A stretch of DNA of 64,000 bases from Pseudomonadota bacterium (GTDB taxonomy: Bacteria > Pseudomonadota > Alphaproteobacteria > Rhizobiales > MH13). The DNA lies in contig JBCCPK010000003.1 in NCBI GenBank assembly GCA_039024915.1, forward strand, positions 186,001-250,000. Direction: 5' to 3'. Below the pieces are notes generated by a model. The model was not told where the DNA came from, did no database searches, and was given only the letters and a program-made list of their open reading frames with translations. Shown here piece after piece: positions 26,932-35,121 of this stretch (the stretch's first letter is position 1; each line of letters begins with the position of its first letter). Position numbers and translations under genes: made by a program.

Positions 26932-28436
26932 CCGGTGGGGTGGAGCTGCGTCAGTCTGAGCCGCAATCGCCAGACACCCGGGCATTCCTCGCCCGAGAAC
27001 AGCAGTTGCTTATCGGGGGCGATTGGCTTGCTGCGTCAGGCGGCTCCTTCGAAACGCGTGATCCGGCGACACAACATGTCCTTTCGCACATCCCACGCGC
27101 GACACTCCGCGATGCTGACGATGCCATCGCCAGCGCAAAGCAGAGCTTCGACCGGGCCACCTGGCGCGGCTTACCCGCTGCTCATCGCGCGCAGGTCCTC
27201 TGGCAGGTCGCAACACTGATCGACCAGCACGCCGACACGTTGGCTGAGCTTGAGACGCTCAATCAAGGAAAGACCTGGGCAACGAGCCGGTTTGCCGAAG
27301 TTCCGGCAGCTGCCGAGCAATTCCGCTACTTTGCAGGCTTTGCGACCAAGGTGCATGGACAGACGATAACACCTTCGATCACGTACCAGCCCGAGGGAAA
27401 GACGGTGAAGGCGCAGACCTACCGGGAACCGGTAGGCGTTGTTGCCGCCATCACGCCGTGGAACTCACCGTTGTTGATGGCGTGCATGAAGCTGGCTCCA
27501 GCACTTGCAGCGGGTTGCTCGGTGGTCTTGAAACCCGCCGAAGCGACCTCTTTGACGGCCCTGTATCTTGGTAAGCTGCTCCAGCAAGCCGGAATTCCGC
27601 CTGGGGTGGTGAACATCATTACAGGATATGGTCATGAGGTGGGTGCCCATCTGGCCTCTCATGCCGACGTCAACAAGATCAGTTTCACCGGTTCTACCAG
27701 CACAGGCCGCGCGCTGATCCAAGCGTCGTCGGGCAACATGAAACGGCTGACACTTGAACTAGGCGGCAAATCGCCCGTGGTCATCCTGCCCGATGCAGAC
27801 CTCGATGCCGCAGCGGCCGGTATCATGCGCGGGAGCTACGCAAATGGCGGACAGGTCTGCGTATCTGGTTCACGCATCTATGTTGCAAGGCCGGCGTATG
27901 AACACCTGTCCGAAATCCTGCTTGCACGCCTCCGATCAGTGAGACTGGGTCATGGCCTTGATCGGGAGGTAGACATGGGAGCGTTGGTCAGTCCTGAGCA
28001 TGCGGCAAAAGTCAGCGGCTATGTCTTCGGGGACCATGGCGGCGAGGTGCTCACGGGTGGCCAGGCGGCTGGTCCGCATGCCAGCTTTGTGGTGCCAAGC
28101 CTCATCGCCGCGCCCAATGCCCAAAGCGCGCTGATGCGCGACGAAGTCTTTGGGCCGGTGGCCGCAATCATCCCATTCGATGAGCTCGACGAGGCTATCG
28201 ATTGGGCCAATGATACAAGCTACGGGCTGGCCGCGAGCGTATGGACCGCCGGTCTTTCACAGGCTCATCGCGTTGCCGACGCTATAAAGGCGGGTACGGT
28301 ATGGGTGAACGGCCACTCATACTTCTCGCCCGAACTACCCAAAGGCGGTTGGGGGCAGTCAGGTTGGGGTGTCGAAAACAACGCAGAAGGGCTGGAGAAC
28401 TACCTTCAAACGAAAACGGTCTGCATGATCATCTGA
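26928..28436 (+). CDS. Aldehyde dehydrogenase (NAD(P)-dependent)
   Basis: The 502-residue ALDH-superfamily enzyme shows N179 in ITPWNSP, K202 in VVLKPAE, the SFTGST cofactor loop, E277 in LELGGKSP and the nucleophile C311 in GGQVCVSGSR. It is the last gene of the operon and overlaps the 2Fe-2S subunit gene by ATGA. The aldehyde could be formaldehyde-derived or a product of the GMC enzyme; the sequence alone does not decide. It is convergent with the deaminase gene 15 bp away. Confidence 0.93.
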   Translation: MTGGVELRQSEPQSPDTRAFLAREQQLLIGGDWLAASGGSFETRDPATQHVLSHIPRATLRDADDAIASAKQSFDRATWRGLPAAHRAQVLWQVATLIDQHADTLAELETLNQGKTWATSRFAEVPAAAEQFRYFAGFATKVHGQTITPSITYQPEGKTVKAQTYREPVGVVAAITPWNSPLLMACMKLAPALAAGCSVVLKPAEATSLTALYLGKLLQQAGIPPGVVNIITGYGHEVGAHLASHADVNKISFTGSTSTGRALIQASSGNMKRLTLELGGKSPVVILPDADLDAAAAGIMRGSYANGGQVCVSGSRIYVARPAYEHLSEILLARLRSVRLGHGLDREVDMGALVSPEHAAKVSGYVFGDHGGEVLTGGQAAGPHASFVVPSLIAAPNAQSALMRDEVFGPVAAIIPFDELDEAIDWANDTSYGLAASVWTAGLSQAHRVADAIKAGTVWVNGHSYFSPELPKGGWGQSGWGVENNAEGLENYLQTKTVCMII

Positions 28437-28451
28437 GCTCAACTGAGCCCA

Positions 28452-28943
28452 CTAATCCTGGCCAACCCAGAAGCCCTCATGAACAACAGCCGACTCGTCC
28501 GAAAGAAGCGGACCGACGACCTCGACCTGTCGTTGACCAGATTCGAAAACGCTGCGGCAGGGCAAGTCCATCGTAAGGTTCTCCGGATCAGGGCCTATAA
28601 GGTCTTTCAACGCCTTCTCGGTCATCCCATGAACGACGCGTCCAACGCCCGCCCAGTACACCGAGCCAGCGCACATCGCGCATGGCTCCGCACTTGTATA
28701 CATCGAACAGGTGCGCAGGAACGCAACGTCATAGGTCATTGACGCAAGCGTCATCAAATTGCGTTCCGCGTGTCCGGTGTTGTCACCTTTGGTTCCGCAA
28801 GTGTTCATCGCCTCCAGTAGGATGTTGCCGTCTTTGTCCGCCAAGAGCGCCGCAAATGGGTGGTCCCCACGGGCGCGGGATTGCTTTGCCAGTTCGATCG
28901 TGTGCCGGATCAGCTCGAGATCGCGTTCGGGCGATATGGGCAT
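28452..28943 (-). CDS. Cytidine-deaminase-fold nucleobase/nucleoside deaminase
   Basis: The 163-residue zinc enzyme has the GHAERN motif (zinc His and catalytic Glu) and PCAMCAG (two zinc Cys), as in guanine deaminases of the CDA fold and tRNA adenosine deaminases. The loop after the first motif (FLRTCSMYTSAEP) and the length fit a free-nucleobase deaminase better than TadA. With two amidohydrolases already in the region, it is a third possible deamination step. It is convergent with the aldehyde dehydrogenase. Confidence 0.83.
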   Translation of the reverse strand: MPISPERDLELIRHTIELAKQSRARGDHPFAALLADKDGNILLEAMNTCGTKGDNTGHAERNLMTLASMTYDVAFLRTCSMYTSAEPCAMCAGSVYWAGVGRVVHGMTEKALKDLIGPDPENLTMDLPCRSVFESGQRQVEVVGPLLSDESAVVHEGFWVGQD

Positions 28944-29438
28944 TTTCGTTCCTTAAACGCTGCGTAAGACCATGCGTGTTCACCAGGTCTGGGCTAGCAT
29001 GTGGATATATACATAGCATGCCTGATTTTTGGGCATCATGACGCGACAATGCCCACGCACTGCGTGTAATTCGAGCGGCACAGTCTCGCCTCAGCCTGCT
29101 CAAGGTGGGGGACGCATGGTTCTCTACGAGCGGAGTTGAAGCTGCGACTTGGAAGTCTTTTAGCTCCCAAGGCGGTCGAGCTGTCAAAGAGGCTCGGCCA
29201 GCTGAAGGGGCCAGTCAGTGCCGTTAGAGGCGAGCTAGCCCGTGATCGGCACCGGTCGCCATGACCAGCAGCTTTTGCGAAGAAGCCGGGCCCCTATGCT
29301 GTTTCATCTCTACACCGCACCGACTTTGGCGCCCCAAGCGCGCCCGAACGGTTTGCACTCCCGTCACCCCATCCAATGTCACGTCATTGCCCGCGGGCAT
29401 AGCCCGTCACTGCATGGCTCGTAGGGAAAGGATCCATC
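28944..29438. promoter_or_regulatory. 495-bp divergent intergenic region with inverted repeat
   Basis: No convincing gene lies here. It separates the minus-strand deaminase from the plus-strand ABC transporter. Near the deaminase side is an AT-rich patch (about 29000-29020) with ATGT-N8-ACAT at 28999-29014, and next to it an inverted repeat ATGCC-N9-GGCAT at 29018-29036. GCATG occurs at both 28998 and 29016. These could form operators for a divergent promoter. The leader before the transporter start is long (about 400 bases) and ends with AAAGGA before the ATG. A TPP riboswitch was considered and rejected. Confidence 0.4.
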
Positions 29439-30437
29439 ATGAAATTCTCGTTTCTACCTACCGCTTTACTAAGTGGTGCAGCGATGCTTGCGACGTCAAC
29501 AGCAGCGCAAGCACTCGACGAAGTCACCTTCCAGCTCGATTGGCTCCCCGGTGGAGACAAATCGCCGATTTATGTCTGCATCGAACAAGGTTTCTGTGAA
29601 GACGCCGGAATATCAGTGACCATTGAGGGAGGCCGTGGTTCCTCCGAAGCGGTGACAAAGCTGGCGACCGGCATTTCCGATATTGGTACTGCAGGCCTTG
29701 GCGCGCTGATGGCAGCCGTTGTGGCGGAAGACGTACCGGTGACCGGGGTCATGTCCTACTTCAACAAAGGCCCGCACGCCTTCTACACCATTGAGGGCAA
29801 TGAGATTGAAAGCGTTGAGGACGTGCGCGGCAGAACGATCGCAACCTCGCCATTCACCTCCTCCAACGTTTATCTTCCGCTGGTTCTAGCTGACATGGGC
29901 ATGACCGAAGAGGATATCACACTGAACAAGATGGACCCCGGCGCACTTGGGCCGACCCTCATGACGGGCCAGGCGGATGCGATCATTGCCTGGGTTGTCG
30001 ACGTTACCCGGTACACCACGCAAGCTGAGGAAGCCGGCCACGAAATCAAGGTTATACCCTGGTCGACAGCGGGCCTTGACCTGTATTCAGCTTCGGTCAT
30101 CGCTAACGACACGTTCCTCGCCGAGCGACCTGACGTGGCGCGGCGCTTTCTGGAAGCCTATCAGCGTTCGGTGGTTTTCGCCCATGAGAACCCAGCCGAG
30201 GCGGCAGCGGCGGTTGTAGCGGTTGTTCCGGAACTTGATGTTGCGGCAATCGAAGGCGGTGTAAATGACGCTATGCTTCTGGTCTTCAACGAGGTCACCG
30301 AAGCTGATGGCCTTGGCTCTTTCGAGCCTGAGCGCCTTGCGTCGACATGGGCCCGTGTGGCGGCAGCTCAGGGCTTTGACGTGGACGCGCTCGACCCCGA
30401 GACCATCGTTGATCGCTCCTTCATGCCAACGAACTGA
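29439..30437 (+). CDS. NMT1/THI5-type ABC transporter substrate-binding protein
   Basis: The 332-residue protein starts with a signal peptide (hydrophobic core to about residue 20, cleavage near AQA at 25) and then has the NMT1-like fold: VTFQLDWLPGGDKSPIYV, EGGRGSSEAV, SDIGTAGLGAL and ATSPFTSSNVYLPLVL. Relatives bind taurine, sulfonates, nitrate, pyrimidine precursors or other heterocycles. It heads a three-gene ABC operon directly downstream of the catabolic operon. The ligand is probably the compound degraded there; this is inferred from position. Confidence 0.88.
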   Translation: MKFSFLPTALLSGAAMLATSTAAQALDEVTFQLDWLPGGDKSPIYVCIEQGFCEDAGISVTIEGGRGSSEAVTKLATGISDIGTAGLGALMAAVVAEDVPVTGVMSYFNKGPHAFYTIEGNEIESVEDVRGRTIATSPFTSSNVYLPLVLADMGMTEEDITLNKMDPGALGPTLMTGQADAIIAWVVDVTRYTTQAEEAGHEIKVIPWSTAGLDLYSASVIANDTFLAERPDVARRFLEAYQRSVVFAHENPAEAAAAVVAVVPELDVAAIEGGVNDAMLLVFNEVTEADGLGSFEPERLASTWARVAAAQGFDVDALDPETIVDRSFMPTN

Positions 30438-30449
30438 GGGCTGCGCCAA

Positions 30450-31223
30450 GTGAGTGAACCGTGCGCAATCGCCTTCGAGAACGTCGGCCAGGTGTTCGAA
30501 ACGGATACTGGTGCTTTGGAGGCCTTGCGCGGGGTCGACACAACCATAGGACGGCACGAATTCGTTGCCGTCCTTGGTCCGTCCGGCTGCGGCAAGTCAA
30601 CGCTTTTGCGCATGACATCCGGGTTGTTGAAGCCAACAACGGGAGGGGTAAAAGTCTTCGATTATCCGGTCAAGGAGCCACGTGACGACGTGGGGATCGT
30701 TTTCCAGAAGCCCACGCTTCTTCCATGGGCGAACACGATCGACAACGTTCTGTTTCCGCTCAAACACAGGGGTGGATTCGTATCGAAAGACGACCGTCAA
30801 AGAGCCGCCGAACTGGTGAAGATGGTCGGACTGGAAGGCTTTGAGACACGCCTGCCCGAAGAGCTCTCCGGTGGTATGCAGCAGCGTGTCGGCATCGCGC
30901 GAGCGCTCTTGATGGACCCCGATATTCTGCTGATGGACGAGCCGTTCTCGGCACTCGATGCCCTGACGCGCGAGGAGATGGGTTTTGAGCTTCTTCGCAT
31001 CTGGCAGGAACGCCCAAAAACGGTGCTGTTTATTACCCATTCCATCTCCGAAGCTGTTCTGCTCGCCGACCGCGTATTGGTCATGAGCGATCGGCCTGGA
31101 ACGATTATCGAAGACTTGGTGGTTCCCCTGGAGCGGCCCCGAACCATCGAGACCACCACGACAAAGGTGATGCATGAGTTTGCAGGATATCTCCGCAGCC
31201 TCCTCCTCAAACGCGCCGCCTGA
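30450..31223 (+). CDS. ABC transporter ATP-binding protein (SsuB/TauB type)
   Basis: The 257-residue ATPase has Walker A GPSGCGKST, the Q-loop VFQKPTLLPW, the signature LSGGMQQRVGIARAL, Walker B ILLMDEPFSALD and the switch His in FITHSISEA. It begins with GTG at 30450, 12 bases after the substrate-binding protein stop. The permease gene begins inside its last 50 bases, showing tight coupling. It powers uptake together with the genes on either side. Confidence 0.94.
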   Translation: MSEPCAIAFENVGQVFETDTGALEALRGVDTTIGRHEFVAVLGPSGCGKSTLLRMTSGLLKPTTGGVKVFDYPVKEPRDDVGIVFQKPTLLPWANTIDNVLFPLKHRGGFVSKDDRQRAAELVKMVGLEGFETRLPEELSGGMQQRVGIARALLMDPDILLMDEPFSALDALTREEMGFELLRIWQERPKTVLFITHSISEAVLLADRVLVMSDRPGTIIEDLVVPLERPRTIETTTTKVMHEFAGYLRSLLLKRAA

Positions 31224-32058
31224 GCAATCGGACGCAGGTGCACAGGAGCCGCCGCAACCAAGCCCTGCTGTCGCAAAGGCGTCGCTGCTACGCCGGATGA
31301 TGGCCGTGCCAGGTTTGCTACCTGGCCTTACTATCGTCGGTCTGCTTTTGGTGTGGGAGCTTTCCACTCGGATATTCCCGATCCCCAGCTTTATCCTCCC
31401 AGCGCCAACCCGTATCGGGGGCGCGATCGATGCGGTCAGTGCGGAGCGCTGGTTCGAGCATGTCTGGGCAACCCTTCGCGTTGCACTCGTCGGATACCTC
31501 GTCTCCATCGCTGTCGCCTTGCCGGTGGCGATCGCCCTTACGCGTTCGAAGGTGATATCGGCCTGCCTTTACCCGATCCTCGTGGTCATCCAATCAACGC
31601 CGGTGGTCGCGGTCGCGCCCATCATCATCGTGATCCTGGGGTCGGGCGATGCCCCGCGTGTGACGATCACCTTTCTGATCGCGTTCTTTCCGCTCGTCGT
31701 TTCGATGACGACGGGAATGATGGCGACGCCTCGGGAGTTGATCGAGCTTTCGCACAGCCTCAAGGCACCGGCGTGGCGGGAGTTCACTCAGATCCGAATT
31801 CCTTACGCGATCCCGTATATCTTTTCGGGGCTGAAAATCTCCATCACGCTTGCAGTCATCGGTGCGGTGGTAGCGGAGTTTGTTGCGTCGTCGCAGGGCC
31901 TGGGCTTCTTCATCCAGTTCTCGACATCGAATTTCAAACTGCCTCAGGCGTGGCTCGGGTTGGGCTTTCTCGTTCTGATGTCGCTGACACTGTTCAACAT
32001 CATCGGGCTTCTACAGCGTCTGTTCTTCCCCTGGTCCATCCCAAAGGATGCGCGGTGA
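31174..32058 (+). CDS. ABC transporter permease (SsuC/TauC type)
   Basis: The 294-residue inner-membrane protein has a roughly 45-residue hydrophilic N-terminus rich in Ser, Ala and Pro, then about six transmembrane helices. The cytoplasmic coupling helix EAA-like motif appears as ELIELSHSLKAPAWREFTQI. The ATG lies within the ATPase gene, 50 bp before its stop. It completes the importer; no further transporter gene follows. Confidence 0.9.
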   Translation: MSLQDISAASSSNAPPEQSDAGAQEPPQPSPAVAKASLLRRMMAVPGLLPGLTIVGLLLVWELSTRIFPIPSFILPAPTRIGGAIDAVSAERWFEHVWATLRVALVGYLVSIAVALPVAIALTRSKVISACLYPILVVIQSTPVVAVAPIIIVILGSGDAPRVTITFLIAFFPLVVSMTTGMMATPRELIELSHSLKAPAWREFTQIRIPYAIPYIFSGLKISITLAVIGAVVAEFVASSQGLGFFIQFSTSNFKLPQAWLGLGFLVLMSLTLFNIIGLLQRLFFPWSIPKDAR

Positions 32059-32261
32059 GCGACTTCCCAAATGCAGGCGACGGGAATTTACCGTTCCAGG
32101 TGGCAGGGGCTCTCGCGCTGGACCGCCGCCCAAACTCTGAGTGGCCTAAGCGTCATCGCGCAGAGCCGTGAGAGCAAGGTGTTGGCGAAACGCGACAAAG
32201 AGCCAACGCGGCCTAGAGCCGTCAAAACCTGCTCGCTTTCATCCCCACGATCCCGCTAATC

Positions 32262-33218
32262 ATGCGCTCCACAAACGGTCCCCTATCCTCGCTGAGCCAT
32301 TCGACAGCGTTTGATCGCAGCCCGCTCGACGCACTTGTCCGAAGTAAACGGGACGGAGTGCTGGCGGTCGTTACAGGCGTTGAAGGGCCATCCTATCGCC
32401 CCGTCGGCGCGATGATGGCGATCCTGCCAGATGGCACACGCGCGGGCTCACTGTCTTCAGGCTGTATTGAGAGCGATCTTGTCGTCCACGCGATGGAGGC
32501 GCTCGACGCGGGTGTGCCGCGCGTTATCCGCTACGGTCGGGGCTCGCCCTACATCGACATCCAACTGCCCTGCGGTGGCGGCATCGATATCCTACTCGTC
32601 CCACGGCCAGATCGCGTGGCGATCCAAGAGATCCTGCTTCGCCAGCGCATGCGGACCCCTTGTGCGTTGTCAATCGAAACGGGGGATGGAGCAATGGTGG
32701 TCTCTGATGTGGAAAACGCGCCTAGCGACGTCTTCACCGTTCGGATTGAACCGCAATTGCAGTTTTGCGTTTTCGGCAAGGGGCCCGAAGCCGGTACGTT
32801 CGCCGCGCTGGTCCAAACTGCGGGCTATCCCAATGTTCTGTTGTCGCCCGATAACGAAACACTCGAACGCGCCACGAACGCCGGTTGTGATACAAGGTCT
32901 TTGCCCACCGCCAGCTTCCCAAGCGATCTGTTGGTCGATCGGTGGACGGCGATCGTCCTTTTCTTCCATGATCATGATTGGGAGCCACCGCTTCTTAAGG
33001 CAGCGCTCGACACGCCTGCGTTCTACATAGGCGCTCAGGGCAGTCGGCGAGCGCGGGACGCCCGTCTGGAGACGTTGAAAACGATGGGTGTCACGGAGCC
33101 GCAATTGGATCGCCTGCACGGCCCGGTGGGCCTGATCCCGTCAGCGCGCGATGCGCCGACGCTGGCGGTTTCAGTGCTTGCGGAGATCATGGGCAAAGCA
33201 GGGGCGCAAGCGCCTTGA
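32262..33218 (+). CDS. XdhC/CoxI-family molybdenum hydroxylase maturation protein
   Basis: The 318-residue protein has the N-terminal XdhC/CoxI domain (VTGVEGPSYRPVGAMMAI, GSLSSGCIESDL, YGRGSPYIDIQLPCGGG) and a C-terminal Rossmann-like XdhC domain (FFHDHDWEPPLLKAAL, FYIGAQGSRRARDARL). XdhC proteins bind molybdenum cofactor, help its sulfuration and insert it into xanthine-dehydrogenase-type enzymes. Its place, 4 kb after the molybdenum hydroxylase and coupled to a cytidylyltransferase, fits that job. The 203 bp before it contain a GTTGGC-N15-GCCAAC hairpin (32181-32207) and no gene I trust. Confidence 0.92.
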   Translation: MRSTNGPLSSLSHSTAFDRSPLDALVRSKRDGVLAVVTGVEGPSYRPVGAMMAILPDGTRAGSLSSGCIESDLVVHAMEALDAGVPRVIRYGRGSPYIDIQLPCGGGIDILLVPRPDRVAIQEILLRQRMRTPCALSIETGDGAMVVSDVENAPSDVFTVRIEPQLQFCVFGKGPEAGTFAALVQTAGYPNVLLSPDNETLERATNAGCDTRSLPTASFPSDLLVDRWTAIVLFFHDHDWEPPLLKAALDTPAFYIGAQGSRRARDARLETLKTMGVTEPQLDRLHGPVGLIPSARDAPTLAVSVLAEIMGKAGAQAP

Positions 33219-33796
33219 CGGTCGCAGGCGTCCTCCTCGCCGCTGGCACATCAAGCCGTTTCGGCGGAGCGGACAAGCTGCTGTCAACTCTGCACGGGAG
33301 CCCGCTTGTCAGCTACGCAGCCAATGCTCTGCGCACCTACCAACCTGATGTACGCATCGCGGTCGTGCGGTCGAACCCAGTTGCGGCATTGCTGACAGAC
33401 TTTGATTGCGTGCAAGCACCAGAAGATGAGCCACTGCAGGCAGACAGTCTTCGCGCTGGTGTATCGCGTGCGATGCGACTGGGCGCCAATCAGATCATTG
33501 TTGTCTTGGGGGACATGCCCTTTGTCACAGCTTCATTGTTGGCGGAGGTTGCGGGTCTTTGCACCGAAACAAGGCCCAGCGCTTCAAGCGATGGTGACAG
33601 AATCATGCCACCGGCATGCTTCCCCAAAGCACTGTTCCCTAAGCTTCTAAACTTAAAGGGTGATCACGGTGCCGCGGTGCTGGTCCAAGGTCTGCCTAAG
33701 ACGGCTCTTGCACGCTTTTCCGCTCGCGATTTGCTTGATGTCGACACAACTGATGCGCTGGAGGAGCTGCACGGTGGTGCTGGGTGTCAGCGGTAA
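33215..33796 (+). CDS. MobA-like molybdenum cofactor cytidylyl/nucleotidyltransferase
   Basis: The 193-residue protein is a GT-A-fold nucleotidyltransferase of the MocA/MobA group: VLLAAGTSSRFGGADKLL (nucleotide loop with Lys), LQADSLRAGV and VVLGDMPFV (metal Asp). MocA converts Mo-molybdopterin to the cytosine dinucleotide used by xanthine-dehydrogenase-family enzymes. The probable start is TTG 33215, overlapping the XdhC stop as TTGA. The two are therefore coupled maturation genes for the enzyme at 23288-26931. Confidence 0.87.
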   Translation: MTVAGVLLAAGTSSRFGGADKLLSTLHGSPLVSYAANALRTYQPDVRIAVVRSNPVAALLTDFDCVQAPEDEPLQADSLRAGVSRAMRLGANQIIVVLGDMPFVTASLLAEVAGLCTETRPSASSDGDRIMPPACFPKALFPKLLNLKGDHGAAVLVQGLPKTALARFSARDLLDVDTTDALEELHGGAGCQR

Positions 33797-34048
33797 GCCG
33801 TGGCGTTATTTGTCTCCTTAAGGTGCTGTGCCGCACCCAACGGTACGCGCAAGTCGCCGCTTCGCGTAGCTTCGGAACCTCTTCGTAACCAATCAAAGAT
33901 CAAGATGCAGCGGCGCTGAGGACGCAAAGCGTTACGCGGGCTGGCCATCGCATATGGCATGATCAAGACGGCCACCACTTGCGAGAAGCAGCAGCCTCGT
34001 GTTGCTTATACATCCGATGCTGAGTCCTTCGGATCGATGGAGAATGAG

Positions 34049-34876
34049 ATGAACCCAATCCGCACAACGCTTTTTTCGATGGCGTTTGGTCTCGGAGCGC
34101 TGCTCGTTGCGACACCAGCATCAGCTGCGTCCTGCATCACAAGCCAAGGCCAATTTGATGCCTATAAGCAGCAACTGGCGCAACAGGCGTCCTCTGCTGG
34201 CGTCGGCCAGCGCGGCCTTCAGGCACTACAACAGGCCAGGCTTTCAGGCATCACCTGGCGGTTTGAATCGAACCCGGCCTCGCAGTCCAGCATGCGATTT
34301 CGCAGCCCTGAACAGTTTCTCCGCAGCCGTTTTTCAAGCGTGAACTCCTTCGTGTCTGGCGCTCAACAAAGGCTCAGGCAAAGCGAGAGTTTCTTTGAAG
34401 CGATTGAGCAACGCTACGGAGTGCCCGGCTCGATCCTTGTTGCGATCTGGGGTTACGAGACCAGCTGGGGCGGCTTTACCGGCGATACACCCATCGTTGG
34501 CGGTGCGGTAACTCTTGCCTCTTACTGCCGCCGTCACCCACGCTTTGAAGACGACGCTATCGCTGCCCTGCAACTTGTCGACCAAGGGCTGATCACAACG
34601 AGTAGTCGCGGCGGCCCCTCAGGCGAATTAGGACACATGCAGTTCCTTGCGGGCAATTGGGTTCGCTTTGCCGTGGACGGGAACGGTGATGGTCGCACGG
34701 ACCCCAACAATGCAGCCGACGCCCTTGCAACCGCGGCAAACATGTTGCGTCGCAATGGGTGGCAAGCCGGCGGCTCTTTCGCGGAGGGATCAGCCAATTT
34801 TCGTGTTCTGTCCGCTTGGAACGACAGCGGCAACTATCAGCGCGCGATCGCGTTTGCCGCCGAGCTTATCGATTGA
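34049..34876 (+). CDS. MltB-type lytic murein transglycosylase
   Basis: The 275-residue protein has a signal peptide (cleavage near ASA at 26) and an SLT/MltB domain with catalytic E137 in GYETSWGGF, GVPGSILVAIW before it and GHMQFLAGNWVRFAVDGNGDG after it. It cleaves the glycan chain of peptidoglycan with formation of an anhydro ring. ATG 34049 has GGAG six bases upstream; earlier in-frame starts lack a signal peptide. It lacks a lipobox, so it is probably soluble in the periplasm. Confidence 0.9.
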   Translation: MNPIRTTLFSMAFGLGALLVATPASAASCITSQGQFDAYKQQLAQQASSAGVGQRGLQALQQARLSGITWRFESNPASQSSMRFRSPEQFLRSRFSSVNSFVSGAQQRLRQSESFFEAIEQRYGVPGSILVAIWGYETSWGGFTGDTPIVGGAVTLASYCRRHPRFEDDAIAALQLVDQGLITTSSRGGPSGELGHMQFLAGNWVRFAVDGNGDGRTDPNNAADALATAANMLRRNGWQAGGSFAEGSANFRVLSAWNDSGNYQRAIAFAAELID

Positions 34877-34936
34877 ACTGTGCCGTGACGGTCTGAAACC
34901 GAGCATGGCATGAACCGAGAACGCTCAGGTAAAAGC

Positions 34937-35010
34937 TGGCTGGGGAACCTGGACTCGAACCAGGACTGACGGAGTCAGAGTCCGCTGTTCTACCATTAAA
35001 CTATTCCCCA
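34937..35010 (-). tRNA. tRNA-Gln (anticodon CTG)
   Basis: Read on the minus strand, the 7-bp acceptor stem TGGGGAA pairs with TTCCCCA. The D arm contains AATGGTAGAAC, the anticodon stem GCGGA/TCCGT encloses the loop CTCTGAC (anticodon CTG), and the T arm is CCTGGTTCGAGTCCAGG. The discriminator base is G and CCA is encoded. The gene is complete. It lies between the lytic transglycosylase and the Sel1-repeat gene. Confidence 0.96.
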
Positions 35011-35121
35011 GCGGCGCGCGGCGGATAGCACCGCAGAGCGGCTAATTCAAGCGAGAACCGTTTTCGCATCGTTAGGCGGCATCTGGAGCGTTCACTTGGC
35101 AGACGGCGCCGTCGGAGCGGC

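Noticed and set aside
29340-29438. GTAGGGAA before the NMT1-type gene resembles the 3' end of a TPP riboswitch.
   Set aside because: The conserved CTGAGA and ACCTGAT elements are absent and no matching stems are seen, so the resemblance is limited to a short string.
32071-32259. 62-codon frame between the ABC permease and xdhC genes.
   Set aside because: There is no ribosome binding site, the composition is rich in Arg and Ser as in random GC-rich sequence, and there is no overlap with neighbours.
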